Of a DNA stretch of 64,000 bases, positions 7,295 through 16,098 are shown piece by piece. The position numbers were made by a program, and so were the translations under genes. Source of the DNA: Sva-07 sp963741755. GTDB taxonomy: Bacteria > Actinomycetota > Acidimicrobiia > Acidimicrobiales > Ilumatobacteraceae. Location: assembly GCA_963741755.1 (NCBI GenBank), contig CAVUJG010000014.1, forward strand, positions 1-64,000, read 5' to 3'. The notes under the pieces are model-generated. The model searched no databases. It was not told the DNA's origin and saw nothing but the letters and a program-made list of their open reading frames with translations. How positions within the stretch are numbered: position 1 is the stretch's first letter; every line of letters starts with the position of its first letter.

Positions 7295-8563
7295 ATGGCT
7301 GATCTGCTGGCGTTGTCATCTCGGGTGATCGATTCGGGTGTCGTCGACGAACCGGTCAATCGCATCACGAACGAACTGTCGGAGGTTGCGGACGGCCTTG
7401 CCGTCGTCGAGAGTTTCTCGCACTCCGTGGTTCTCGACGCCGGCGAGGGGCTCGTCGCCTTCGATGCATCGCACGAACGGACAGGCGCCGCCGTGGCGGC
7501 CGCAATCAGCGGTTGGAGTGCGACGCCGGTCACCCACCTCGTCTACACCCACGGTCACACCGATCATGTCGGAGGCAGCCCGGCCTTCGCCGAGGAATTC
7601 GGCGAGATGACCGTGGTCGGTCACGCCAATGTTGGCCCGCGTTTCGAGCGCTACAACTACACCAACGCCTGGAACGTCCGCATCAACGCTCGCCAGTTCG
7701 GTGGCGTCCGCGGCGACTTCGGGATGGGCGAGACCCCCGACTTCATCCCCACGACGACGCTGTGGCCCACCCACGTCGTCGACGACCACGACTCGATCAC
7801 GGTCGGTGACCGCACGATCGAGCTCCACCACGCTCGAGGCGAGACCGACGACCACCTGTGGGGATGGGAGCCGGACCGCAAGTGGGCGTTCGTCGGCGAC
7901 TTCGTGATCTGGAACTTCCCGAACGCCGGCAACCCACAGAAGGTCCAGCGATTCCCGATCGAGTGGGCCGCTGCGTTGCGCGACATGATCGCCCACGGTC
8001 CCGAACTCCTCCTGCCGGCGCATGGTCTCCCGATCGAGGGACGCGAGCGCATTGCACGTGTGCTCGGTGACATCGCCGGCGCCCTCGAGCGTCTCGTGGC
8101 CGAGGTCGTCGAGATGATGAATGCCGGCGAGGTCCTCGACACCATCGTGCACAGCGTCCATGTGGCCGATGATGTGCTCGCCAAGCCCTACCTTCGGCCG
8201 CTGTACGACGAGCCCGAGTTCGTCGTGCGCAACATCTGGCGCCAGTTCGGTGGATGGTGGGACGGTGCCCCGAGCCGTCTGAAGCCGTCGCCCGACGCGG
8301 TGTTGGCAACCGAGTTGGCTGACCTCGCTGGGGGAGCGTCGGTGTTGATCGACCGGGCGGTGACCCGGTCCGACGCCGGCGACCATCGTCTCGCCTGTCA
8401 CCTCGCCGATCTCGCCGGCTGGGCCGCTCCGGACGATCCGGGCGTGCATGCCGCTCGTGCGGTCGTGTACCGGGCACGACGGGCAGCTGAGAGCTCGCTG
8501 ATGGCCAAGGGGATCTTCGCTGGGGCCGCCCGGGAGTCCGAGTCGGTCGCCGAACACGATTGA
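7295..8563 (+). CDS. MBL-fold hydrolase with alkyl-sulfatase dimerisation domain
   Basis: 422 residues. The N-terminal metallo-beta-lactamase domain has the zinc motif THGHTDHVGG near residue 85, later ligands in IELHHARGETDDHLWG, the acid in FVGDFVIW and the distal His in LLLPAHGLPI. The C-terminal part (FGGWWDGAPSRLKPSPDAVL, RLACHLADLAGWAAPDD, AESSLMAKGIF) is the dimerisation domain typical of SdsA1-type alkyl sulfatases, but the whole protein is shorter than those (~650 residues) and lacks their SCP2-like end. Likely a cytosolic hydrolase of sulfate esters or a related substrate; the substrate is not certain. A -10 box directly precedes the ATG. Confidence 0.85.
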   Translation: MADLLALSSRVIDSGVVDEPVNRITNELSEVADGLAVVESFSHSVVLDAGEGLVAFDASHERTGAAVAAAISGWSATPVTHLVYTHGHTDHVGGSPAFAEEFGEMTVVGHANVGPRFERYNYTNAWNVRINARQFGGVRGDFGMGETPDFIPTTTLWPTHVVDDHDSITVGDRTIELHHARGETDDHLWGWEPDRKWAFVGDFVIWNFPNAGNPQKVQRFPIEWAAALRDMIAHGPELLLPAHGLPIEGRERIARVLGDIAGALERLVAEVVEMMNAGEVLDTIVHSVHVADDVLAKPYLRPLYDEPEFVVRNIWRQFGGWWDGAPSRLKPSPDAVLATELADLAGGASVLIDRAVTRSDAGDHRLACHLADLAGWAAPDDPGVHAARAVVYRARRAAESSLMAKGIFAGAARESESVAEHD

Positions 8564-8616
8564 CCCGTCCGCGCGGGTTGAGGCGGCCGGATCCGCCGCT
8601 AGCATCGGACAACGCT

Positions 8617-8925
8617 ATGTACGCAGTCATCGCCTCAGGCGGCAAGCAGGAAAAGGTGGCCACGGGCCAGCAGGTACGAGTTGAACTGCTCGACGCCGAT
8701 GAGGGCAGCGACGTGTCGCTGACCCCCGTCATGGTGGTCGATGGCAGCACCGTGCTCGCGACCCCGGACGAGCTCAAGAGCGCGTCGGTCACCGGCAAGA
8801 TCATCGGCCAGGTCAAGGGTCCGAAGATCAACGGCTACACCTACAAACGCCGCACCAATCAACATCGTCGTTACGGCCATCGCCAGAAGTACCACCTGGT
8901 CGAGATCACCTCGATCACGGTCTGA
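8617..8925 (+). CDS. rplU: 50S ribosomal protein L21
   Basis: 102 residues, normal for bL21, a 23S rRNA-binding protein of the large subunit. It begins MYAVIASGGKQEKVATGQQV and carries the family signature in GYTYKRRTNQHRRYGHRQKY. The ATG at 8617 was preferred over an in-frame upstream ATG at 8560 because it matches the family start exactly. TAGCAT ends 12 bases upstream, preceded at 16 bases by TTGAGG, a good promoter giving a very short leader. rpmA follows 33 bases later, the universal rplU-rpmA pair; obg, usually next, is replaced by a terminator and a convergent gene. Confidence 0.97.
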   Translation: MYAVIASGGKQEKVATGQQVRVELLDADEGSDVSLTPVMVVDGSTVLATPDELKSASVTGKIIGQVKGPKINGYTYKRRTNQHRRYGHRQKYHLVEITSITV

Positions 8926-8958
8926 CCGGCACCGGCCCGATTCGAACGGAGAACACTC

Positions 8959-9216
8959 ATGTCAAAGACCAAAGGTGGCGGCTCAACCCGCAACGGTCGC
9001 GATTCCAACGCTCAGCGCCTCGGCGTGAAGGCCTTCGGAGGTAGCGAGATCACGGCTGGCACGATCCTCGTGCGTCAGCGTGGCACCAAGTTCCACCCAG
9101 GCAAGAACGTCAGCAAGGGCAAGGACGACACGTTGTTCAGCCTCGTCGACGGCAAGGTCGAGTTCGGCCACACCAAGGGCCGCAAGACGGTCAGCGTGCT
9201 GCCCGTCGACGCCTGA
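8959..9216 (+). CDS. rpmA: 50S ribosomal protein L27
   Basis: 85 residues, bL27, whose N-terminal tail reaches the peptidyl-transferase centre. Recognisable features are MSKTKGGGSTRNGRDSNAQR, the RLGVKAFGGSEITAGTILVR core and GTKFHPGKNVSKGKDDTLF. There is no N-terminal cleavage extension of the Firmicutes type. CGGAGAA upstream of the ATG provides a ribosome-binding site. It is cotranscribed with rplU and followed by a strong terminator at 9240-9273. Confidence 0.97.
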   Translation: MSKTKGGGSTRNGRDSNAQRLGVKAFGGSEITAGTILVRQRGTKFHPGKNVSKGKDDTLFSLVDGKVEFGHTKGRKTVSVLPVDA

Positions 9217-9239
9217 TCACACACTCGCATCGAACAACG

Positions 9240-9273
9240 AACGGCCCGGTCTCCGCACGGAGACCGGGCCGTT
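9240..9273 (+). terminator. Rho-independent terminator after rpmA
   Basis: A perfect 16-base-pair stem (AACGGCCCGGTCTCCG and complement) with a two-base loop, followed by TTT, 24 bases after the rpmA stop. Confidence 0.88.
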
Positions 9274-9298
9274 TCGCGTCCTGGGTGCCGCTCGCTCT

Positions 9299-9349
9299 CG
9301 AACGCGTGAACAAATGGGCAGGTCACCCGACCATTTGTTCACGCGTTCG
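9299..9349. repeat. Family A palindromic repeat, copy 1
   Basis: Nineteen-base perfect arms (9299-9317 and 9331-9349) around a 13-base loop, with the family core CGTGAACAA. It sits between convergent rpmA and pckG, so it could end transcription from either side. Confidence 0.85.
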
Positions 9350-9362
9350 GGGAGTGAACGAC

Positions 9363-11159
9363 TCAGGCGTCGGCGAGTTTGGCTTCGAGGGTGTCGACTT
9401 CGACGTTGAGCGCCGCCGGGAGCTTGTCGCCGAAGCGGGCGTAGTGCTCGCGGATCTGCGGGATGGCGGACTTCCAGCCGTCGACGTCGACGGACAGGAT
9501 CGTGTCGAGGTCGGCCTCGTCGATCTCGAGCCCGTCGGTGTCGAGCGCCGCCTTCGTCGGCAGCTTGCCGATCGGCGTGTCGACTGCGTCGGCGGTGCCG
9601 TTCACGCGTTCGAACACCCACTTGAGCACCCGGCTGTTCTCGCCGAAGCCCGGCCAGAGGTAGCGGCCGTCGTCGTCGCGACGGAACCAGTTGACGAAGA
9701 AGATCTTCGGCAGCTTGTCCGGATCGGTCGACTTCTCCATGCCCAACCAGTGAGCGAAGTAGTCCGCGTAGTTGTAGCCACAGAACGGCAACATTGCCAT
9801 CGGGTCGAAGCGGAGTTCGCCCTGCACGCCCTCGGCTGCAGCGGTCTTCTCCGAGGCCATGATCGAGCCGAGGAACACACCGTGTTCCCAGTCGTTGGCT
9901 TCGGTCACCAGCGGCACCGTGGTGCGGCGACGACCGCCGAACAAGATCGCCGAGATCGGCACACCGGCAGGGTCTTCCCACTCGGAGGCGATCGACGGGC
10001 ACTGTGATGCGGGAGCGGTGAAGCGGGCGTTGGGGTGGGCGGCTGGCGTCTCGACCTCGGGGTTCCAGGCGTTGCCCTTCCAGTCGGTGGCACGCGCCGG
10101 GGGAGTGTCGGTCATCTCCTCCCACCAGATGTCGCCATCATCGGTGAGCGCCGTGTTCGTGTAGACGCAGTTGCCCCACAGCGTGTCCATCGCGTTGGCG
10201 TTGGTCTGGTAGCTGGTGCCAGGGGCGACACCGAAGAACCCGGCCTCGGGGTTGATCGCCCAGAGGCGACCGTCGTCGCCGAACTTCATCCAGCAGATGT
10301 CGTCGCCGATGGTTTCGGCCTTCCAGCCGGGGATCGTCGGCACGAGCATGGCCAGGTTGGTCTTGCCGCACGCAGACGGGAATGCGCCGGCGATGTACTT
10401 CGACTCGCCGTCGGGGTTGGTGAGCTTGAGGATCAGCATGTGTTCGGCGAGCCAGCCGTCGTCGCGTGCCATCACCGAGGCGATGCGCAGGGCGAAGCAC
10501 TTCTTGCCCAGCAGGGCATTGCCGCCGTAGCCGGAGCCGTACGACCAGATCTCGCGGGTCTCGGGGAAGTGCACGATGTACTTGTTCTCGGCGTCACATG
10601 GCCACGGCACGTCGGCGGCGCCGTTCTCCAACGGTGCGCCGACCGAGTGCAGACACGGCACCCACTGGTTGTCGCCGAGGGCGTCGAGCGCTCCCTGGCC
10701 CATGCGGGTCATGATGCGCATGTTGACCGCCACGTAGGCCGAGTCGGTGAGCTGCACGCCGATGTGGGCGATCGGTGAGCCGAGCGGGCCCATCGAGAAC
10801 GGCACGACATACATCGTGCGGCCCTTCATCGAACCCGTGTAGAGGCGCTTCATCTCGGCGCGCATCTCGGCGGGATCACGCCAGTTGTTGTTCGGACCCG
10901 CTTCTTCTTCGGTGGCCGAGCAGATGTAGGTGCGGTCCTCGACGCGAGCGACGTCGCCCGGATCCGAATGCGCCCAGTAGCTGTTGGGGCGCTTGGCCTC
11001 GTCGAGCTTGGTGAACGTGCCGGAGTCGACGAGTTCCTGGCAGAGACGCTCGTACTCGTCGGCCGAACCGTCGCACCAGTAGATGTCGGCGGGCTGCATC
11101 ACCGCTGCCCATTCCGTGACCCAATCCTTCAGGCGCTGGTTGGTGGTCGTTCCGCTCAT
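9363..11159 (-). CDS. pckG: Phosphoenolpyruvate carboxykinase (GTP)
   Basis: 598 residues, the size of GTP-type PEPCK, which interconverts oxaloacetate plus GTP with PEP plus GDP plus CO2 at the start of gluconeogenesis. The phosphate-binding loop is FPSACGKTNLAML near residue 276. The metal site follows in GDDICWMKFGDDGRLWAINP and the PGTSYQTN segment. ILFGGRRRTTVPLV and NWEHGVFLGSIMASEKTAAA are characteristic of the GTP enzymes and absent from ATP-type ones. It is monocistronic, convergent with rpmA, and separated from it by a terminator and a palindromic repeat. Cytosolic. Confidence 0.97.
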   Translation of the reverse strand: MSGTTTNQRLKDWVTEWAAVMQPADIYWCDGSADEYERLCQELVDSGTFTKLDEAKRPNSYWAHSDPGDVARVEDRTYICSATEEEAGPNNNWRDPAEMRAEMKRLYTGSMKGRTMYVVPFSMGPLGSPIAHIGVQLTDSAYVAVNMRIMTRMGQGALDALGDNQWVPCLHSVGAPLENGAADVPWPCDAENKYIVHFPETREIWSYGSGYGGNALLGKKCFALRIASVMARDDGWLAEHMLILKLTNPDGESKYIAGAFPSACGKTNLAMLVPTIPGWKAETIGDDICWMKFGDDGRLWAINPEAGFFGVAPGTSYQTNANAMDTLWGNCVYTNTALTDDGDIWWEEMTDTPPARATDWKGNAWNPEVETPAAHPNARFTAPASQCPSIASEWEDPAGVPISAILFGGRRRTTVPLVTEANDWEHGVFLGSIMASEKTAAAEGVQGELRFDPMAMLPFCGYNYADYFAHWLGMEKSTDPDKLPKIFFVNWFRRDDDGRYLWPGFGENSRVLKWVFERVNGTADAVDTPIGKLPTKAALDTDGLEIDEADLDTILSVDVDGWKSAIPQIREHYARFGDKLPAALNVEVDTLEAKLADA

Positions 11160-11340
11160 CTGGTGACTCCTCGTTGAGTTCCGGGGGGTGTGGCCGCGCG
11201 TCGTATGACGACGGCATCGATCTCCGAGATCAAGCGTAGGGCGTGCAGCATCGATCGACGAAACACAGCGGGGAGTACAAGGTCACGTTCTCGCAGCGAC
11301 GTGCGTGCGCAAGCGCGCGAGACGGTGCGGACGGGCGGCG

Positions 11341-11562
11341 TCAGGCGCCGGGGGTCGCCATGTCGACTTCGGAGCCGAGCCGCAGGTGGGTGGCGAAGCC
11401 GGCGTCGTCGAGATCGAACACCACTCGCTGGCCTTGGCGCAGCATGCGGAAGATCGAACCGGCCAGCGCATCGGAGGCCAGTTCGTAATCGTTGAGGTCG
11501 GTGTCGGACATCACGAGTCCGTCACCGCTTGCGGGGTCATAAGCCTTGATGACGCCCTGCAT
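11341..11562 (-). CDS. Small cold-shock/S1-like domain protein
   Basis: 73 residues beginning MQGVIKAYDPASGDGLVMSD. The start resembles the first strands of a cold-shock (OB-fold) domain (GxIKxxxxxxGxG), and the middle GSIFRMLRQGQRVVFDLDD fits the later strands, but the aromatic RNP1 and RNP2 residues of true Csp proteins are missing. It may bind nucleic acid weakly or be a diverged relative. It is transcribed after rpmB with nine bases between, so likely in one operon, perhaps linking it to the ribosome. Function not known. Confidence 0.6.
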   Translation of the reverse strand: MQGVIKAYDPASGDGLVMSDTDLNDYELASDALAGSIFRMLRQGQRVVFDLDDAGFATHLRLGSEVDMATPGA

Positions 11563-11571
11563 GACGAGGAC

Positions 11572-11763
11572 TCAGCCCGCCTTGACGATCTTGCCGGACT
11601 TGATGCAGCCCGTGCAGACGTTGACCCGCTTGGAGGCGCCGTTGACGCTGGCGCGAACCCGCTGGATGTTCGGATTCCAACGCCGCTTGGTGCGGCGATG
11701 CGAGTGCGACACCGACATGCCCCACGATGGGCCTTTGCCACACACTTCACATTTCGATGCCAT
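11572..11763 (-). CDS. rpmB: 50S ribosomal protein L28
   Basis: 63 residues, bL28. It has the zinc-binding pattern of the Cys-containing paralogue: MASKCEVCGKGP at the start and NVCTGCIKSGKI at the end, so it should bind zinc. The GPSWGMSVSHSHRRTKRRWN stretch is the family signature. The ATG at 11763 has AGGAG a few bases upstream. It is transcribed toward the small cold-shock-like gene and diverges from the FakA-like gene at 11919. Confidence 0.96.
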   Translation of the reverse strand: MASKCEVCGKGPSWGMSVSHSHRRTKRRWNPNIQRVRASVNGASKRVNVCTGCIKSGKIVKAG

Positions 11764-11918
11764 TGGATTCTCCTGCAGAGCTGCCGGATGCCCGGCTCGA
11801 TCACGTTGTTGGTGCCCGACGAACGACTCCGCCTGCCGGGACAGCCATGAAATGCTACCAAGCCGATTGCCCCGCCCCACGCGGTGGCTGCAACGCAATC
11901 CCCCTAAGCTCGTTGGCC

Positions 11919-13610
11919 GTGCCCACTCTGGAACGGTTGAACACCGCAGCGCTGCGCGACACGGTCCGCACCTTTCGAGACACCGTTCGTGCGCATTCCC
12001 ACGGGTTGAACCGGCTCAACGTGTATCCGGTCCCCGACGGTGACACCGGCACCAACATGGCGCGCACGCTCGATGCCGTCGTCGCCGAGATGGACAACGC
12101 CGCCCACGACGACCACGACGCCACCTGCGATGCGATCAGTCACGGCTCGTTGATGGGCGCCCGCGGCAACAGCGGCGTGATCCTGAGCCAGATCATGCGC
12201 GGGTTTGCGGGCACCGTGAAAGAGCACGCCGACGTGCAGGGCGCCAAGTTCGCCGAGGCGCTGCAAGCCGCCGCCGCGGGCGCATACGACGCCGTGCTCA
12301 AACCGATCGAGGGAACCATCCTCACGGTGTGTCGCGAGAGCGCGGAAGGCGCCAAGGTGGCCGCCGACGCCGGCGGGTCACTGGTCGAAGTCGCCCGAGC
12401 GGCACGTGCTGCGGGCAAGTTGGCCCTCGACAACACCCCCGAGCAACTGCAGGTGTTGAAAGATGCCGGTGTGGTCGACGCGGGTGGTGCGGGTTTCCTG
12501 CTCCTGCTCGACTCGGTCCTCTTCGTCGTCGATGGCGAACCGTTGCCCGTTGCGGAGCCCGACGATGGCACGACCGGTGCTGTGGGCGCCGTCTTCGACG
12601 CGGTGGCGCATCGTCACGCTGTGGCGCCCGGGGAACTCGACGTCAGCGAGCAGCGCTACGAGGTGATGTATTTCCTCGACCTGCCCGACGAACGCATCCG
12701 GGACTTCAAGGAACACTGGGGTGAGATCGGCGACTCGATCGTCGTCGTCGGCGGCGACGGTCTGTGGAATTGCCACGTCCACACCAACGAGATCGGCGCG
12801 GCCATCGAAGTGGCGCTCGACCTGGGCGGCCGGCCGAAGTCGATCAGGGTCTCCGACCTGTTCGAAGAGGTCGACGAGGAGCACGAGCGACGCGAGGCCG
12901 AACTCGCGTCGACGGCGCACGATGCGCCGGTTGCCGAGGAGCTCCCCGCCGTCACGACCGCCGTGGTGGCGGTGTGTTCGGGCAGCGGTCTCGTCGAGTT
13001 GTTCGCCCAGCTGGGTGTGCAAGGGGTGGTCACCGGCGGGCAGACGATGAACCCGTCGACCGCGGAGCTGCTCGAAACGGTGCAGCGCGTCAACGCCGAT
13101 CAGGTCGTGGTGCTGCCGAACAACAAGAACATCATCCCCGTCGCCGAGCAGCTCGATGCGCTCACCGAGAAGACCGTCGTCGTCGTGCCGACCCGGTCGA
13201 TGCCCGAGGCGCTGGCGGCGCTCGTGGCCTACGACGCCGACGCGTCCGCTGCTGACAACGCCGTCGAGATGGCCGAGGCGGCTGCGTCTGTCGTGACCGG
13301 TGAGGTCACTCAGTCAGTACGCGACAGCACGAGCAGCGTCGGCGTGATCGTCGAAGGAGACTGGCTCGGCCTCGTGCGAGGCGATGGCATCGTCGCAGTT
13401 GCCCCCTCCGTCGAGGGCGCTGCGATGGCGCTGCTCGACGTGATCGTCGGGGAATCCGCCGAGCTGGTGACCGTGGTGACCGGTGTGGACGCGGACGCTG
13501 CGGTCACCGATCAGATCGTCGGTTGGTTGGGCGACCACCGCGGCGACATCCATGTCGACGTGCATGACGGCGGTCAGCCGCTCTACCCGTACCTCTTCGG
13601 TGTCGAGTGA
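11919..13610 (+). CDS. fakA: DAK2/DhaL-domain protein, FakA-like fatty acid kinase subunit
   Basis: 563 residues from the GTG at 11919. The N-terminal DhaL nucleotide-binding domain has the Mg/ATP motif NVYPVPDGDTGTNMA and HGSLMGARGNSGVILSQI. A middle region and a C-terminal DegV-like domain (VAVCSGSGLVELFAQLGVQG, VVLPNNKNI) complete the FakA/YloV layout. In Firmicutes, FakA phosphorylates fatty acids bound to a FakB (DegV) partner to feed phospholipid synthesis; no fakB is seen here, but plsX is 5 kb downstream. TAAGCT eight bases before the GTG supports this start over earlier in-frame ATGs. recG follows after 13 bases, the common YloV-RecG pairing. Confidence 0.88.
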   Translation: MPTLERLNTAALRDTVRTFRDTVRAHSHGLNRLNVYPVPDGDTGTNMARTLDAVVAEMDNAAHDDHDATCDAISHGSLMGARGNSGVILSQIMRGFAGTVKEHADVQGAKFAEALQAAAAGAYDAVLKPIEGTILTVCRESAEGAKVAADAGGSLVEVARAARAAGKLALDNTPEQLQVLKDAGVVDAGGAGFLLLLDSVLFVVDGEPLPVAEPDDGTTGAVGAVFDAVAHRHAVAPGELDVSEQRYEVMYFLDLPDERIRDFKEHWGEIGDSIVVVGGDGLWNCHVHTNEIGAAIEVALDLGGRPKSIRVSDLFEEVDEEHERREAELASTAHDAPVAEELPAVTTAVVAVCSGSGLVELFAQLGVQGVVTGGQTMNPSTAELLETVQRVNADQVVVLPNNKNIIPVAEQLDALTEKTVVVVPTRSMPEALAALVAYDADASAADNAVEMAEAAASVVTGEVTQSVRDSTSSVGVIVEGDWLGLVRGDGIVAVAPSVEGAAMALLDVIVGESAELVTVVTGVDADAAVTDQIVGWLGDHRGDIHVDVHDGGQPLYPYLFGVE

Positions 13611-13623
13611 GGTCCGGAGTCGA

Positions 13624-15786
13624 GTGAACGCCCTGTCGTACCGCGACCTCGCCGAGATCGACGTCGGCCGGCTCAAGGGCGTCGGCGACAAGAAGCGCTC
13701 GGCACTCGCCGCCATCAACGTCGACAACCTGCTCGACCTGGTCACCTTCTACCCTCGCCGCTGGGTCGATCGGTCGAACGAGGCCCGAATCGCCGACCTC
13801 GAGCCGGGTGAGGAAGCGCTGGTGTTGGCAACGGTCCGGTCGGTCACCAAGCGGGTCACCCGGAACCGCCGCACGATGGTCAACGTCAACGTCGGCGACG
13901 GATCGGGGCGTATGGACGTGGTGTTCTTCAACCAGCCGTGGCGTGAGCGCCAGCTGCGCGAGGGGCTCCAGATCGCGTTGTTCGGCAAGGCCGACGTGTA
14001 CCGCGGTGGACTGCAGATGTCGAACCCGGTCGTCGACCTGATCGGCGACCGCACGGGTCGGATCGTGCCGATCTATCCGCAGAGCGAGAAGGCCCAGATC
14101 AACACCTGGGAAATCGCAGGTTGGGTCGAGGAGGCACTGCGACGATGCCGCGATCGAGGGATTGCCGACCCGGTGCCACCATCGATCCTGCAACGCCTCG
14201 GCCTGCTCAACCGATTCGATTCGTTGTCGAACATTCACCTGCCCGAGTCGATCCGCGACAAGGAACAAGCACGGCGGCGGCTCGCCTTCGACGAACTCCT
14301 GCGAGTGCAGCTGGTGCTGGTGCTGCGCAAACGGGCGATGGAGCGCGACCAGCGAGGGATCTCCCACGATCTGTCGGGCGATCTCGTCCAACGCTTCCAC
14401 GACGCGCTGCCGTACCCGTTGACGGGTGCTCAGCAGCGAGCGATCGCCGAGATCGAACACGACCTCGCCGCACCGCACCCCATGCACCGGTTGCTGCAGG
14501 GCGACGTCGGTTCCGGCAAGACCGTCGTGGCGGTCGACACGATGATGGTCGCCGTCCAGGGCGGTCACCAGGCGGCGCTGATGGCGCCGACCGAGGTGCT
14601 CGCCGAGCAGCACGCCACCGGCGTCCGCGCGCTGCTGGCCGGGGTCAGCGTCCCCGACCCGGGCAACCTCTTCGGCGATCGGCCGCTGCGCGTCGAGCTG
14701 TTGACCAACCGGGTCACCGGATCGGATCGCAAGGACGTCCTCGCCGGACTGGCGGACGGCTCGGTCGACATCGTGATCGGCACGCACGCCCTGATCCAGG
14801 ACGCCGTCGACTTCTCCAGCCTCGGCGCCGTCGTTGTCGACGAGCAGCACCGCTTCGGCGTCGAGCAGCGCGCGGCGTTACGGGCCAAGACCGTGGGCGG
14901 CGCCGTGCCGGACATGCTCGTGATGACCGCCACGCCGATTCCCCGCACGGCGGCGATGACGGTGTACGGCGACCTCGACGTCAGCGTGCTCGACGAACTC
15001 CCGCCCGGTCGCACGCCGATCGTCACGAAGTGGGCCGACGGTCCGTTGCTCGAGGCCGAGGTGTGGGCCGACGTTCGCGACCAGGTCGCCGAGGGCCGCC
15101 AGGCCTACGTCGTGTGCCCGCTGATCGGCGAGAGCGAGAAGCTCGAAGTGGCGTCGGCCGAGGAGACGTTCGAGCGGTTGGCCCACGACGAACTGTCCGG
15201 TCTCCGGCTCGGGCTGCTGCACGGCCGCCTCACGTCGGCGGAGAAGGAAGCCACGATGCATTCGTTCCGTGTCGGCGATCTCGACGTCCTGGTCGCCACG
15301 ACGGTGATCGAGGTCGGCGTCGACGTTCCGAACGCCACGGTGATGGCGATCCTGGACGCCGACCGGTTCGGCATCGCCCAGCTCCACCAGCTCCGCGGAC
15401 GCGTCGGTCGCGGCGAGCACGCGTCGACGTGCTGGTTGGTCACCCAGCAGCGCAACGAACCCTCGGCCCGTGAAAACGAGGCGGGCGGCGACCCGGTGGG
15501 CAATCCGAGAGTCGAGGCGCTCGTGGCGACCACCGACGGCTTCGAGCTCGCCGAGATCGACCTCGACCTGCGCGGCGAGGGCACGCTGATGTCGACGTCA
15601 CAGAAAGGCCGCAGCGACCTCAAGCTCGCCTCGCTGCGCCGCGATCGCAACCTGGTCGAGCTCGCCCGCGAGGCAGCGTTCGAGATCGTCGACGCCGATC
15701 CCGAACTCGCCGGTCACCCCGAGCTCGCCGACGAACTCGCGCTCGTCTTCAGCGAATCCGACGAAGCCTTCCTCGCCAAGAGCTGA
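13624..15786 (+). CDS. recG: ATP-dependent DNA helicase RecG
   Basis: 720 residues. RecG remodels stalled replication forks and Holliday junctions. The N-terminal wedge (OB) domain is followed by a superfamily 2 helicase core: Q-motif LTGAQQRAIAEI, Walker A LLQGDVGSGKTVVA, motif Ia APTEVLAEQH, motif II VVDEQHRFGVEQR (DEQH), motif III VMTATPIPRTAA, and motifs V/VI in TTVIEVGVDVPNA and QLHQLRGRVGRGEH. The end (FELAEIDLDLRGEGTLMSTS) is also typical. GTG start; the earlier frame overlaps the FakA-like gene. No frameshift. A family A palindrome follows directly. Confidence 0.97.
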   Translation: MNALSYRDLAEIDVGRLKGVGDKKRSALAAINVDNLLDLVTFYPRRWVDRSNEARIADLEPGEEALVLATVRSVTKRVTRNRRTMVNVNVGDGSGRMDVVFFNQPWRERQLREGLQIALFGKADVYRGGLQMSNPVVDLIGDRTGRIVPIYPQSEKAQINTWEIAGWVEEALRRCRDRGIADPVPPSILQRLGLLNRFDSLSNIHLPESIRDKEQARRRLAFDELLRVQLVLVLRKRAMERDQRGISHDLSGDLVQRFHDALPYPLTGAQQRAIAEIEHDLAAPHPMHRLLQGDVGSGKTVVAVDTMMVAVQGGHQAALMAPTEVLAEQHATGVRALLAGVSVPDPGNLFGDRPLRVELLTNRVTGSDRKDVLAGLADGSVDIVIGTHALIQDAVDFSSLGAVVVDEQHRFGVEQRAALRAKTVGGAVPDMLVMTATPIPRTAAMTVYGDLDVSVLDELPPGRTPIVTKWADGPLLEAEVWADVRDQVAEGRQAYVVCPLIGESEKLEVASAEETFERLAHDELSGLRLGLLHGRLTSAEKEATMHSFRVGDLDVLVATTVIEVGVDVPNATVMAILDADRFGIAQLHQLRGRVGRGEHASTCWLVTQQRNEPSARENEAGGDPVGNPRVEALVATTDGFELAEIDLDLRGEGTLMSTSQKGRSDLKLASLRRDRNLVELAREAAFEIVDADPELAGHPELADELALVFSESDEAFLAKS

Positions 15787-15795
15787 GTTCCAGCG

Positions 15796-15842
15796 TTCTC
15801 GTGAACAAATGTGCTCTCTGGGCGACTATTTGTTCACGAGAA
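15796..15842. repeat. Family A palindromic repeat, copy 2
   Basis: Fifteen-base perfect arms (15796-15810, 15828-15842) with outer TTCTCGTGAACAAAT. It sits between convergent recG and the zinc-ribbon gene. The right arm covers the stop codon and last codons of the latter (15834 onward), so part of that protein is encoded by the repeat. Confidence 0.85.
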
Positions 15843-16040
15843 GCCGGACGGGGTGTCGCCGCGGGCGATTTCGGCGTCGTCCTCGTCGGACATGACGAGA
15901 TCCCAGCGGTCGAGGCAGTCCTCGCAGCGGTACGCGATCACGTCGCCGGGCTCCCAGATCCCGTCCTCGGGCGGATGCGAGAGCAGGAAGCAACGGCCAC
16001 CACAGTCGATGCAGGTGATTTGAGGCGTCGGCGTGAGCAC
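15834..16040 (-). CDS. Small zinc-ribbon-like hypothetical protein
   Basis: 68 residues. Two Cys pairs (TCIDCGGRCF and YRCEDCLDRWD) are spaced as in a zinc ribbon, so the protein probably binds one Zn; the C-terminal part is acidic (MSDEDDAEIA). The GTG start at 16040 is supported by AAGACT six bases upstream, the leaderless pattern used in this genome. The final codons lie within a family A palindrome. It diverges from rsmD. No function can be assigned. Confidence 0.7.
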   Translation of the reverse strand: MLTPTPQITCIDCGGRCFLLSHPPEDGIWEPGDVIAYRCEDCLDRWDLVMSDEDDAEIARGDTPSGFS

Positions 16041-16085
16041 GTGACCAGTCTTGCCGGTCGGCGACGACCCCTCGGCATCTGTGCG

Positions 16086-16091
16086 TATCCT
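16086..16091 (+). promoter_or_regulatory. -10 box TATCCT for rsmD
   Basis: TATCCT ends seven bases before the rsmD ATG, which places the transcription start at the start codon (leaderless). Confidence 0.5.
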
Positions 16092-16098
16092 CGCTCGC

